In this document: piece after piece, positions 7,888 through 16,340 of the stretch | Layout: every line of letters begins with the position of its first letter | Position numbering within the stretch: the stretch's first letter is position 1 | From: Eubacterium sp. | GTDB lineage: Bacteria > Bacillota > Clostridia > Lachnospirales > Lachnospiraceae | Assembly: GCA_024681495.1 (NCBI GenBank) | Contig: JAILAS010000193.1 | Location: forward strand, 1 to 24,283 | Length of the DNA: 24,283 nucleotides | Reading direction: 5' to 3' | Notes under the pieces: generated by a model | Told to the model about the DNA's origin: nothing | Database searches by the model: none | What the model saw: only the letters and a program-made list of their open reading frames with translations | Program-made: the position numbers and the translations under genes

Positions 7888-9963
7888 ATGGGTAAGAATC
7901 TGTTTATAGCCGAAAAGCCCAGCGTAGGGCAGGCTTTCGCCGCGGCCATGAAGGTTCCCATGCAGAAGAGAGACGGTTACCTGGAGGGGGAAAAGGCCAT
8001 TATCACCTGGTGCTATGGGCATCTGGTGACGATGAGTTACCCCGAAGAGTACGACCCTTCCCTTAAGAAATGGAATCTTTCGACCCTTCCCTTTTTGCCG
8101 GAGAAGTTCAAGTACGAGGTGATAAAGGGCAGCGGAGCCAAACAGTTTGAGACCGTAAAGCGCCTTCTCACCAGGGAGGACGTTACGGGTATCTATGTCT
8201 GCACCGACTCGGGACGGGAGGGAGAGTATATCTACCGCCTGGTGGATGAGATGGCCGGCGTGTCTCCGGATAAGGAGAAGCGCCGCGTGTGGATCGACTC
8301 CCAGACCGATGAGGAGATAATCCGGGGAATAAAGGAGGCCAGGCCCCTTTCGGATTATGACAACCTCTCGGATGCAGCGTATCTTAGAGCCAAAGAAGAC
8401 TATCTCATGGGGATTAACTTCTCCCGTCTTCTCACACTTAAATACGGCAGGTCCATTTCCAACTTCGAAAACACCCGTTACACCGTCATCGCCGTAGGAA
8501 GGGTTATGACGTGCGTGCTGGGGCTGGTTGTCCGGAGGGAGAGGCAGATAAGGGAGTTCGTAAAGACGCCCTTCTACCGCGTTGCCTGCCAAATAGACGA
8601 GCTGGGAGCCAAGGGTGAGTGGAGAAACTACGATGGTTCCCGCTTTTTCGCATCTCCGGACCTCTACAAGGACAGCGGCTTTCTGAAGAAGGAGACTGCG
8701 CTCGAGTGCGTGGATCAGGTGGCTCCGGGACTCCGGAATCCCTCGGGTGAGAATCCCGATGAGGCCAACGGCGAGGTTAAGGCGAAGGTCGTCAGCATCT
8801 CGCGCAAGAGCGAGAAGAAGAAGCCCCCACTCCTGTACAATCTGGCCGAGCTCCAGAACGAGTGCTCCAAGAGGTTTAAGATAAGCCCCGACGAGACCCT
8901 TAAGAGGGTGCAGGAGCTATACGAGAAGAAACTTGTTACATATCCTCGAACCGACGCCCGCGTGCTTTCCACTGCGGTGGCGAAGGAAATCGAGAAGAAC
9001 ATATCAGGGCTTTGCGCCTTTACGCCGCTCGCGGAATACGCGGGACACATCCTCGAAAACGGGCTGTACAAGGACATCGCGAAGACCCAGTACGTAAACG
9101 ATAAGAAGATTACCGACCACTATGCCCTGATTCCCACCGGGAAGGGCGTTTCGCAGGTTCCCCGACTCTCGCAGGGGCTCTATCAGGTATACGAGCTCAT
9201 CTGCCGCAGGTTCCTGTCCATATTCTATCCGCCCGCCGTGTTCAGGAAGGTCTCCCTTACCGTAGAGGCTCAGGGAGAGCGGTTCGTCTCTAACTTTAAG
9301 GTGACAGAGGACGAGGGCTACCTGGTGGTGGCTCCCCCCTCCGGAAAGGGTAAGAATGCGGCGAAGAACGGGCAGCAGAAGGACGATTCTGCGGGCGATG
9401 ATTCGCACGAGGATTCCGACGAGGAGGTGAGCGCCTCTGAAGATATGCTCAAGGTCCTTTCGGGCCTTCGCAAGGGATCGGAGGTAACGTTTACATCGGT
9501 TTACATAAAAGAGGGCGAGACCAAGCCTCCCAAGCGGTATACGTCGGGATCGATGATACTGGCGATGGAGAATGCCGGTCAGCTCATAGAGGACGAGGAG
9601 CTTCGAAGCCAGATAAAGGGCGCAGGCATAGGTACCAGCGCTACCAGGGCTGAGATTTTGAATAAGCTCGTCGCCAAGAAATATATAAATCTTAACAAGA
9701 AGACTCAGGTACTGACGCCGCGATTGCTCGGTGAGATGATATATGACGTCGTCGATTCTTCCATAAGGCAGCTCCTCAACCCGGAGCTCACGGCCAGCTG
9801 GGAGAAGGGGCTCTCTATGGTGGAGCAGGGTGATGTTACCACCGGGGAATACATGGAGAAGCTCGAAAAATACATCCGCGGATACACCGACATGGTCAAG
9901 CAGAACGACTACTCGGGATTTCTTCGGGGGAAGTTCAACGAGGCGGCCAGGTACTATAAGTGA
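7888..9963 (+). CDS. topB: DNA topoisomerase III (type IA)
   Basis: Type IA topoisomerases cut one DNA strand through a 5'-phosphotyrosine and pass the other strand. The 691-residue protein has a toprim domain at the N-terminus, with FIAEKPSVGQ (6-15, metal-binding E9) and CTDSGREGEYIYR (105-117). The catalytic tyrosine is Y352 in TYPRTDARVL, and GIGTSATRAEI (580-590) is the usual downstream motif. A hydrophilic acidic insert at about 485-520 (rich in Lys, then Asp/Glu/Ser) interrupts the body and is probably a disordered loop. No C-terminal zinc fingers are seen, as usual for TopB. It starts 18 bp after the previous gene without a clear ribosome-binding site, so coupling is likely. This TopB form is common on conjugative elements, but no such genes are nearby. 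Confidence 0.93.
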   Translation: MGKNLFIAEKPSVGQAFAAAMKVPMQKRDGYLEGEKAIITWCYGHLVTMSYPEEYDPSLKKWNLSTLPFLPEKFKYEVIKGSGAKQFETVKRLLTREDVTGIYVCTDSGREGEYIYRLVDEMAGVSPDKEKRRVWIDSQTDEEIIRGIKEARPLSDYDNLSDAAYLRAKEDYLMGINFSRLLTLKYGRSISNFENTRYTVIAVGRVMTCVLGLVVRRERQIREFVKTPFYRVACQIDELGAKGEWRNYDGSRFFASPDLYKDSGFLKKETALECVDQVAPGLRNPSGENPDEANGEVKAKVVSISRKSEKKKPPLLYNLAELQNECSKRFKISPDETLKRVQELYEKKLVTYPRTDARVLSTAVAKEIEKNISGLCAFTPLAEYAGHILENGLYKDIAKTQYVNDKKITDHYALIPTGKGVSQVPRLSQGLYQVYELICRRFLSIFYPPAVFRKVSLTVEAQGERFVSNFKVTEDEGYLVVAPPSGKGKNAAKNGQQKDDSAGDDSHEDSDEEVSASEDMLKVLSGLRKGSEVTFTSVYIKEGETKPPKRYTSGSMILAMENAGQLIEDEELRSQIKGAGIGTSATRAEILNKLVAKKYINLNKKTQVLTPRLLGEMIYDVVDSSIRQLLNPELTASWEKGLSMVEQGDVTTGEYMEKLEKYIRGYTDMVKQNDYSGFLRGKFNEAARYYK

Positions 9964-9974
9964 GGTAGAATGAA

Positions 9975-10376
9975 TTGAGACCATTGGAAGAAGTTCGCGA
10001 ATACTTCAGCGAAGACAAATATGCGACCGCCACTACCGGCATTGTGATAGAGGAGGCCTCCGAGGGATACGCCAGGGTCTCGCTTAAGCTCGACGAACGC
10101 CATAAGAACGCCATGGGTGCTGTTATGGGCGCCGTGTACTTTACCATGGCTGACTTCGCGTTTGCCGTGGCTACGAATGCATCCGAGGCGGAGGCGTCCA
10201 CGGTTACGCTCGACAGCTCCGTGCGATTCGTCAGCTCGCCCCGGACCGACACATTGTTTGCCGAGGCGAAGGTGGTGAAGGACGGAAAAAGCGTCAGCTT
10301 CTGCGAAATAAAGGTGACCGACGAAAGCGGCAGGGACGTCTGCCTGGTTTCGAGCACCGGCTACAAGGTTAAATAG
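9975..10376 (+). CDS. PaaI-type hotdog thioesterase
   Basis: PaaI-type enzymes hydrolyse (aryl)acyl-CoA thioesters. The 133-residue protein has the hotdog pattern, with the core helix NAMGAVMGAVYFTMADFAFA (45-64) and the strands STVTLDSSVRF and GKSVSFCEIKV. The retained acid is D60. The usual HGG of this family is replaced by MGA (51-53), so the active site is atypical. I use the TTG at 9975: GAGG at 9962-9965 sits nine bases before it, and no in-frame ATG exists near the N-terminus. A second TTG at 9984 is possible. It follows topB by 11 bp and precedes the IorAB/PaaK genes, which produce or use aryl-CoA esters. That supports an aryl-CoA role, although the 93-bp gap could hold a separate promoter. 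Confidence 0.82.
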   Translation: MRPLEEVREYFSEDKYATATTGIVIEEASEGYARVSLKLDERHKNAMGAVMGAVYFTMADFAFAVATNASEAEASTVTLDSSVRFVSSPRTDTLFAEAKVVKDGKSVSFCEIKVTDESGRDVCLVSSTGYKVK

Positions 10377-10422
10377 AGGACGGCCAGGCGTTTGCCGAGC
10401 CCGATTGTATAAAGGATTGAAT

Positions 10423-10442
10423 GCTTCGGGGATTCCCGGAGC
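10423..10442 (+). other. Hairpin in the iorA leader
   Basis: An 8-bp stem GCTTCGGG/CCCGGAGC (one G-T pair) closes a GATT loop, 27 bp before the iorA start. It has no U-run, so it is not a normal terminator. It may be an mRNA processing or stabilising element. A lone TATAAA (10408-10413) lies just upstream without a good -35. Confidence 0.4.
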
Positions 10443-10469
10443 CGTACCAGAAGGAAGGAGATTTCTAAC

Positions 10470-12209
10470 ATGAAACAGCTTATGCTGGGTAATAAGGCTG
10501 CCGCGCGTGGCCTTTACGAAGCGGGAGTTTCGTTCGTTTCCAGTTACCCCGGAACTCCCAGTACCGAGATTACCGAAGAGGCGGTAAAGTACGACGAGAT
10601 TTATTGTGAGTGGGCGCCCAACGAGAAGGTGGCCATGGAGGCGGCGTTCGGCGCCTGTCTGGCCGGCGCGAGGTCCTTCTGCGGCATGAAGCACGTGGGA
10701 CTCAACGTGGCCGCAGACCCTCTCTACACCATGTCCTACACCGGAGTTAACGCCGGAATGGTAATCGGAGTGGCGGACGACGCGGGCATGCACTCGTCCC
10801 AGAACGAGCAGGACTCACGCCATCACGCCATCGCATCGAAGGTCCCCATGCTCGAGCCCTCCGACGCGGCAGAGGCCAGGGAGTTCGCCATCGCGGCTTA
10901 CGATATCTCCGAGGAGTACGACACTCCCGTCATCCTTAAGATGTGCACGAGGGTTTCGCACTGTCAGTCGGTCGTTGAGCCCGGCGACAGAACCGAGCAC
11001 TCGAAGACCTATGAGAAGAACATCGCTAAGAACGTTATGACGCCCGCCAACGCCATAAGGCGTCATCCCTTCGTGGAGGAGCGCACCAGAAAGCTCGTCG
11101 AATTCGCAGAGTCATGTCCGTTCAACCGTGTGGAGTGGGGAGATAAGAAGATTGGTATCATCTGCGATTCCACCTCCTATCACTACGTGAAGGAGGTCTT
11201 CGGAGAGGGTGCATCGGTCCTTAAGATAGGACTCGTAAATCCCCTTCCCGAGAAGCTGATAAAGGACTTCGCCGCCGGAGTGGAGAAGCTCTACGTGGTC
11301 GAGGAGCTCGACCCCATCATCGAGAATCACTGCCGCGTACTCGGACTCGATCCCTGCGGAAAGGCAGCGCTTCCTCTGCTTGGAGAGTTCTCGCAGAACG
11401 TGGTCAGGGAGGCCTTCGGCAAGGAGGTTCCCGAGGGACTTTCCATCGACGAGGACATTCCCGTCCGTCCGCCCGCAATGTGCGCCGGATGTCCCCACAG
11501 GGGCCTGTTCTACTCGCTCGTTAAGAACAAGTGCACCGTGCTCGGAGACATCGGATGCTACACGCTCGCAGCGGGTGCGCCGCTCAATGCCATCGAGACC
11601 ACATTGTGCATGGGTGCGTCGGTATCGTCCGTCCACGGCTTCAACAAGGTCGGCGGAGAGGACAGCGAGAAGCACACGGTAGGCGTATTGGGCGACTCCA
11701 CCTTCATGCATTCGGGCATGACGGGACTCGCCAACATCGCATACAACCAGTCTAACTCGACAGTTGTCATCCTCGACAACTCGATTACCGGAATGACGGG
11801 TCACCAGCAGAACCCGACCACCGGATACAACATCAAGGGAGATCCCGCCGGGAAGGTAGACCTCGAGGCGCTTATCCGTGCCATGGGCATAAACCGCGTT
11901 GCAGTGGTTGATCCCTACGATCTCGAAGAGACCGATAAGGCCATAAAGGAGGAGCTGGCGGCCGAGGAGCCTTCGGTTATCATCTCCAGAAGACCCTGTG
12001 CTCTGCTCAAGTATGTGAAGCACGAGAAGCCGCTTTATGTAAACCCCGATAAGTGCATGAAGTGCAAGGCTTGCATGAAGATAGGATGCCCCGCCCTTTC
12101 CTTCAAGGAGACGGCAGTGGTAGATCCCACCCAGTGCGTGGGCTGCGGAGTATGTTCTCAGCTGTGCAAGTTCGATGCCTTTGAAGAGACAGGGAAAGGA
12201 GCGGAATAA
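10470..12209 (+). CDS. iorA: Indolepyruvate ferredoxin oxidoreductase, alpha subunit
   Basis: IorA with IorB converts aryl-pyruvates (indole-, phenyl-, hydroxyphenylpyruvate) plus CoA to aryl-acetyl-CoA and CO2, passing electrons to ferredoxin. The reaction is reversible. The 579-residue protein begins with the pyrimidine-binding region (SYPGTPSTE, 25-33). CAGCPHRG (338-345) follows, then the TPP-binding region GDIGCYT (359-365) to GVLGDSTFMHSG (405-416). Two ferredoxin-like clusters close it: C529, C532, C535 and C540-Pro (CxxCxxCxxxxCP), and C556, C559, C562 and C566. These are the classic IorA features, and length is normal. AAGGAAGGAG precedes the ATG. The stop overlaps the iorB start by one base. 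Confidence 0.96.
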   Translation: MKQLMLGNKAAARGLYEAGVSFVSSYPGTPSTEITEEAVKYDEIYCEWAPNEKVAMEAAFGACLAGARSFCGMKHVGLNVAADPLYTMSYTGVNAGMVIGVADDAGMHSSQNEQDSRHHAIASKVPMLEPSDAAEAREFAIAAYDISEEYDTPVILKMCTRVSHCQSVVEPGDRTEHSKTYEKNIAKNVMTPANAIRRHPFVEERTRKLVEFAESCPFNRVEWGDKKIGIICDSTSYHYVKEVFGEGASVLKIGLVNPLPEKLIKDFAAGVEKLYVVEELDPIIENHCRVLGLDPCGKAALPLLGEFSQNVVREAFGKEVPEGLSIDEDIPVRPPAMCAGCPHRGLFYSLVKNKCTVLGDIGCYTLAAGAPLNAIETTLCMGASVSSVHGFNKVGGEDSEKHTVGVLGDSTFMHSGMTGLANIAYNQSNSTVVILDNSITGMTGHQQNPTTGYNIKGDPAGKVDLEALIRAMGINRVAVVDPYDLEETDKAIKEELAAEEPSVIISRRPCALLKYVKHEKPLYVNPDKCMKCKACMKIGCPALSFKETAVVDPTQCVGCGVCSQLCKFDAFEETGKGAE

Positions 12210-12781
12210 TGGAGACCAAGAATGTAATGATAGTGGGAGTCGGAGGACAGGGTTCGCTGCTCGCCAGCAAGCTCCTGGGACAGCTCCTTCTCACCAAGGG
12301 AATAGACGTTAAGGTATCTGAGGTTCACGGAATGAGCCAGAGGGGCGGAAGCGTGGAGACCTACGTTCGCTTCGGCGACAAGGTGTATTCGCCCATCATC
12401 GACAAGGGCGAGGCGGACTTCATCGTCTCCTTCGAGCTGCTCGAGGCGGCCAGATATCTGCCCTACCTCAAGAAGGGCGGCGTAATTGTAACCAACACGC
12501 AGCAGATTGACCCCATGCCCGTAGTCACGGGCGCGGCCGAGTATCCTTCGGACCTCGTTAAGAAGATGGAGGATGCGGGCGCCAAGGTGGATGCGCTCGA
12601 CTGCCTTTCCCTCGCGGAAGAGGCCGGCACTTCCAAGGCGGTTAACCTCGTGCTCATGGGCAGGCTTTCCCACTACTTCGAGTTTTCGAACGACGAGTGG
12701 ATGAAGGCGATAGAGGATTGTGTCCCCGAGAAGTTCTTAAGCGCCAATAAGAAGGCGTTCGAGCTGGGTGCAAATAAATAG
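12209..12781 (+). CDS. iorB: Indolepyruvate ferredoxin oxidoreductase, beta subunit
   Basis: IorB is the gamma-type subunit of the 2-oxoacid:ferredoxin oxidoreductase family. It forms the complex with IorA and helps bind CoA. The 190-residue protein shows the N-terminal glycine-rich motif VGVGGQGSLLASKLLG (9-24) and the conserved MSQRGGSVETYVRFG (about 43-57). Length is normal. The ATG shares a base with the iorA stop codon (TAATG), ensuring coupled synthesis of the two subunits, and AAAGGA lies about 9 nt upstream. The C-terminus is polar and ends without extra domains. Confidence 0.95.
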   Translation: METKNVMIVGVGGQGSLLASKLLGQLLLTKGIDVKVSEVHGMSQRGGSVETYVRFGDKVYSPIIDKGEADFIVSFELLEAARYLPYLKKGGVIVTNTQQIDPMPVVTGAAEYPSDLVKKMEDAGAKVDALDCLSLAEEAGTSKAVNLVLMGRLSHYFEFSNDEWMKAIEDCVPEKFLSANKKAFELGANK

Positions 12782-12815
12782 TAATTATCAAAGAGAGTAA
12801 AAGGAGGGTACCCAA

Positions 12816-14129
12816 TTGGCAGCAGCAAAACAGATTTACTTCCAGAAGAAGTATGAGTGCATGGGACGCGAGGAGATGAAGAAGCTCCAGAGCGAGAAGC
12901 TCGTGGCTCAGGTGAAAAGAGTTTATGAAAACGTCCCCTATTATAAGGCGAAGATGATGGAGGACGGAGTGACTCCCGATGACATCAAGTCCATCGACGA
13001 CCTCTACAAGCTTCCCTTCCTTTCCAAGGCGGACCTTAGGGAGGCGTACCCTTACGGCCTGCTCGCGAAGCCCCTCAAGGAGTGCGTGAGAATCCACTCC
13101 ACCTCCGGAACCACCGGAAAGAGGGTCATCGCCTTCTACACCCAGAACGACATCGACCTCTGGGAGGACTGCTGCGCCAGGGCGCTCTGCGCCGCAGGCT
13201 GCACGGACGAGGACGTGGTTCAGGTGTCCTACGGATACGGACTCTTTACCGGAGGCCTCGGACCCCACGGTGCCAGCCACAAGGTCGGCTCCCTTACGGT
13301 GCCTACCAGCTCCGGTAATACAGAGCGTCAGATCATGTTCATAAAGGATCTTTCCGCCACCATTCTCTGCTGCACGCCCAGCTACGCGGCTTACCTGGCA
13401 GAGTCCATGAAGGAGCTCGGCATGACTCCGGACGACATCCCCCTCAAGGCCGGTATCTTCGGTGCCGAGGCGTGGAGCGAGGAGATGCGTCACGACATTG
13501 AGCAGACCATGGGAATTAAGGCATACGATATCTACGGACTCACCGAGCTCTCAGGCCCGGGCGTGTCCTTCGAGTGCTCTGAGCAGAGCGGAATGCACGT
13601 CAACGAGGATCACTTCGTGGCTGAGATCATCGATCCCGAAACGGGAGAGGTGCTCCCCGAGGGAGAGGAAGGCGAGCTCGTGTTTACGGCCCTCGACAAG
13701 GAGGCGTTCCCCATGATTCGCTACAGGACCAGGGATATCTGCACCCTCTCCAGGAAGAAGTGCTCCTGCGGCAGGACACTCGTGAAGATGGCCAAGCCCA
13801 AGGGACGTACGGACGACATGCTCATCGTAAAGGGAGTAAACGTGTTCCCGTCACAGATAGAGACCGTGCTGCTTAACAACGGCTATCCCGCGAACTACCA
13901 GATCGTCGTCGACAGAAAGTTCAACACCGACAGCATCGACGTTCAGGTGGAGATGACGCCCGAGATGTTCACCGACAATGTGGGTGAGATCGAGAGTCGT
14001 CAGAAGGCGCTGGTTACCGATCTTAAGACCATGCTGGGAATCAAGGTCAACGTATCTCTCGTGGCGCCCAAGACCATTGAGCGCAGCGAGGGCAAGGCCA
14101 AGAGAGTCATAGATAAGAGAAAAATCTGA
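12816..14129 (+). CDS. paaK: Phenylacetate-CoA ligase family enzyme
   Basis: PaaK enzymes join an arylacetate to CoA through an acyl-AMP intermediate; they belong to the ANL adenylating superfamily. The 437-residue protein shows STSGTTGK (95-102, the phosphate loop), YDIYGLTELSGPG (237-249, including the acid that contacts ATP magnesium) and YRTRDI (about 305). The C-terminal cap ends in ERSEGKAKRVIDKRKI, with the mobile lysine region. The start is TTG at 12816, chosen because AAGGAGG (12801-12807) sits nine bases before it. It is 34 bp after iorB. Together with IorAB it can link arylacetates, aryl-acetyl-CoA and aryl-pyruvates. The exact aryl substrate cannot be told. Confidence 0.93.
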   Translation: MAAAKQIYFQKKYECMGREEMKKLQSEKLVAQVKRVYENVPYYKAKMMEDGVTPDDIKSIDDLYKLPFLSKADLREAYPYGLLAKPLKECVRIHSTSGTTGKRVIAFYTQNDIDLWEDCCARALCAAGCTDEDVVQVSYGYGLFTGGLGPHGASHKVGSLTVPTSSGNTERQIMFIKDLSATILCCTPSYAAYLAESMKELGMTPDDIPLKAGIFGAEAWSEEMRHDIEQTMGIKAYDIYGLTELSGPGVSFECSEQSGMHVNEDHFVAEIIDPETGEVLPEGEEGELVFTALDKEAFPMIRYRTRDICTLSRKKCSCGRTLVKMAKPKGRTDDMLIVKGVNVFPSQIETVLLNNGYPANYQIVVDRKFNTDSIDVQVEMTPEMFTDNVGEIESRQKALVTDLKTMLGIKVNVSLVAPKTIERSEGKAKRVIDKRKI

Positions 14130-14144
14130 TAGGAGGGGTTTAAA

Positions 14145-14585
14145 ATGAGTGTAAAACAGATTTCGGTATTTTTGGAGAACCGCCCGGGTACCCTCGAGGA
14201 GATGACTGAGTCCCTCGCGAAGAACAACCTTAACATCAGGGCCATGTCGCTGGCCGAGACTAAGGACTTCGGAATCGCCCGCCTCATCTGCGACGACGAG
14301 TTCGAGGCGTCCAACGCCCTCAAGGAGGCCGGCTTCATCAGCTCGCTCACTTCCGTGCTTGCGGTCGAGATCTCCGATGAGATCGGTGCTCTCTCGAAGA
14401 CGCTTAAGCTTTTCGCCGAGGGCAACATCAACATCGAGTACATGTATGCGTTCAGGGAGGTTCATGAGAAGGGCTACGCCTGCATGATCTTCCGCGTGAA
14501 CGACGTAAAGGCGGCAGAGAACTTCCTGACCGGCAAGGGCGTTAAGCTCCTCGACCAGGAGGAACTGGCTCACGCATCGAGGTAG
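14145..14585 (+). CDS. Double ACT-domain protein
   Basis: The 146-residue protein consists of two ACT domains (about 1-70 and 72-141) and little else. The first opens KQISVFLENRPGTLEEMTESL; the second has EIGALSKTLKLFAEGNINIEY. ACT domains bind amino acids and act as allosteric sensors. Stand-alone double-ACT proteins are commonly found next to iorAB and paaK in Clostridia and archaea, where they probably sense an aromatic amino acid. The ATG has AGGAGGGG upstream, 15 bp after paaK. It has no DNA-binding domain, so any control would be through protein contact. The ligand is inferred from context only. Confidence 0.88.
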   Translation: MSVKQISVFLENRPGTLEEMTESLAKNNLNIRAMSLAETKDFGIARLICDDEFEASNALKEAGFISSLTSVLAVEISDEIGALSKTLKLFAEGNINIEYMYAFREVHEKGYACMIFRVNDVKAAENFLTGKGVKLLDQEELAHASR

Positions 14586-14590
14586 TTAAA

Positions 14591-15256
14591 TTGAGTAATA
14601 TAAAAATATGTGATCTTTTCGATTTGAACGAGACCATAGCGGGAGAGTATCTCTCCCGTTATGAGTACCCCTGGGAAGCCTTGAAGGGCATCTCCGAATT
14701 CATCATGGAGCTCGGAGAGACTCTCGACGAGGATGTGTACTACAGGAGGGGAGAGAACATCTGGATCGCCAGGTCGGCGACAGTGGCTCCGACGGCGGCC
14801 CTGAACGGACCGCTCATCATCGACGAGGGCGCACAGATCCGGCATTGCGCATTCATAAGGGGAAGCGCCATTGTCGGCAAAAATTCCGTAGTGGGCAATT
14901 CCACCGAGCTTAAGAACGTCATATTGTTCAACAATGTGGAAGCCCCGCACTACAACTACGTCGGGGACTCCATCCTGGGATTCCACGCTCACATGGGCGC
15001 GGGCTCCATCACGTCGAACATCAAGGCTGACAGGAAGAACATCGTGGTGAAAGACGGCGATAACGCTATAGAAACGGGGCTCCGTAAGATCGGCGCCATG
15101 CTCGGGGACTACGCCGAGATAGGGTGCAATGCGGTGCTCAATCCCGGCAGTATCGTGGGCGCGCACTCGAACGTCTACCCGACTACCATGATAAAGGGAA
15201 TCGTACCGGAGAATTCCATCGTGAAGAATACCGGCGAGATAGTTGAGAAAAACTAG
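14591..15256 (+). CDS. Left-handed beta-helix (GlmU C-terminal-like) acyltransferase-type protein
   Basis: The 221-residue protein starts with about 50 residues of helical sequence. It then folds as a left-handed parallel beta helix from hexapeptide repeats (TVAPTAALNGPLIIDEGAQI and similar). NYVGDSILGFHAHMGAGS (about 122-139) resembles the C-terminal acetyltransferase domain of GlmU. No N-terminal nucleotidyltransferase motif is present, so annotation as a pyrophosphorylase would be misleading. The TTG start lies 5 bp after the ACT gene, with only a weak ribosome-binding site (GAGGTAG). It is the last gene of the + strand run, and its stop shares CTAG with the stop of the opposing gene. An acyl- or acetyltransferase role is likely; the substrate is unknown. 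Confidence 0.8.
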   Translation: MSNIKICDLFDLNETIAGEYLSRYEYPWEALKGISEFIMELGETLDEDVYYRRGENIWIARSATVAPTAALNGPLIIDEGAQIRHCAFIRGSAIVGKNSVVGNSTELKNVILFNNVEAPHYNYVGDSILGFHAHMGAGSITSNIKADRKNIVVKDGDNAIETGLRKIGAMLGDYAEIGCNAVLNPGSIVGAHSNVYPTTMIKGIVPENSIVKNTGEIVEKN

Positions 15257-16314
15257 ATATCGGACTCGAGAACAACCCGGTTTCGGCCGTGTCCTTTCGC
15301 ATAGTAGAGGGCGCGGTCGACTTTTTTTATGGTGTCGTGGTAGTCTTCGCCGCAGTACTCGCTTACTCCGATGGAGACTGTGATGGGACAGACGCCGGTG
15401 TCGGAGGACTCGACGGTCTTTCTGATTTCCTCGGCCTTGGTGAGTCCGAACTCGACGGATGCGTCCATCAAAAATACCACGAACTCCTCGCCGCCCCAGC
15501 GGATGACGTAGTCGGAGCTTCTGACGGATTTTTTAATCTGATCGCTCAGAAAGCGCAGCATCTTATCGCCCGCCTCGTGTCCGAAGGTATCGTTTACGTT
15601 CTTGAACTTGTCCAGGTCTATCATGAGGACGACCACGCCGCTGACGTGGGAAGTCACCGTATTCTCGTCATCAATAATCTCCGACAATATGTTTCTGTTG
15701 AAGACTCCGGTGAGCTGATCGGTCACGGAGTCCTTTTCCTTTTGCTTAAGAACGAGGTAGTGATCCGCGTACGATACCTGGTTGATGGCGAGCATGAGGA
15801 TGCAGCCTATGTACAGGGGAGCCGCCAGAGACAGCATCATGTCGAAGGTCTCGTAGTGGATCCAGAGGTTGGATATTATTATGTTAAGGAATATGAAGCC
15901 ATGTGCGATGATGTGATGCTTCAGGGGCATTGCGAAGCCTACGGCCAGAAATGCGAAGTGCATTATGATAAAGCCCTCGCGCGCGAAGTCTCTGTTGGGG
16001 AGGTACCATATGGCCCAGATGGTTGCCCACATCGCGAAGTGGGGGAACAGGTAGTATAAAAAGGTTCCCAACTTATAGCTGTGGATTCTTTTATTAAAAA
16101 TGATAAGGAGTAACATGGGGATTAGGACGGAGAAACGAGGAATCAGCGTTTCCGTCGCAAATCTGCCGAAGATCTGGCAGTCGGTGACGAAGTAAAGGGT
16201 TTCCATCAGCACCGATAGGACTGCCGAGTAAAAACTTACGTATCTGTAGTAGTTGAATTTTGACTGATAGAAATCTTCAAGCTGGGACTTGTCGATTTTG
16301 AATATACGGTTCAT
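15253..16314 (-). CDS. Membrane-bound diguanylate cyclase (GGDEF)
   Basis: The C-terminal domain (about 195-350) makes c-di-GMP from two GTP. It shows TDQLTGVFNRN (198-208), DLDKFKNVNDTFGHEAGD (233-250) and the active-site GGEEF (274-278). An RxxD inhibitory site, RSSD (265-268), lies five residues before GGEEF as in product-inhibited cyclases. All catalytic residues look intact. Residues of about 25-178 hold some five to six hydrophobic segments, a membrane sensor I do not recognise. No phosphodiesterase EAL or HD-GYP domain is present. Its promoter overlaps a large inverted repeat. The next gene upstream on the same strand is controlled by a c-di-GMP riboswitch, which suggests a local circuit. 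It converges with the + strand beta-helix gene with a 4-bp overlap. Confidence 0.95.
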   Translation of the reverse strand: MNRIFKIDKSQLEDFYQSKFNYYRYVSFYSAVLSVLMETLYFVTDCQIFGRFATETLIPRFSVLIPMLLLIIFNKRIHSYKLGTFLYYLFPHFAMWATIWAIWYLPNRDFAREGFIIMHFAFLAVGFAMPLKHHIIAHGFIFLNIIISNLWIHYETFDMMLSLAAPLYIGCILMLAINQVSYADHYLVLKQKEKDSVTDQLTGVFNRNILSEIIDDENTVTSHVSGVVVLMIDLDKFKNVNDTFGHEAGDKMLRFLSDQIKKSVRSSDYVIRWGGEEFVVFLMDASVEFGLTKAEEIRKTVESSDTGVCPITVSIGVSEYCGEDYHDTIKKVDRALYYAKGHGRNRVVLESDI

Positions 16315-16340
16315 TTTTAAGTACCAATTAAGTAGTTGTA

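Noticed and set aside
6628..8592. A 654-codon open frame on the minus strand
   Set aside because: It lies antisense to two well-supported + strand genes, spans their boundary, has no ribosome-binding site and reads as a low-complexity Leu/Gly/His-rich shadow produced by codon bias.
9970..9978. ATG AAT TGA three-codon frame overlapping the thioesterase start
   Set aside because: It is in a different frame, codes for two residues only, and probably arises by chance next to the TTG start.
15289..16059. A 256-codon + strand frame inside the diguanylate cyclase
   Set aside because: The minus-strand frame has GGEEF, I-site, membrane segments, promoter and start; the + strand frame has none of these and is rich in Val/Asp/Glu typical of a shadow.
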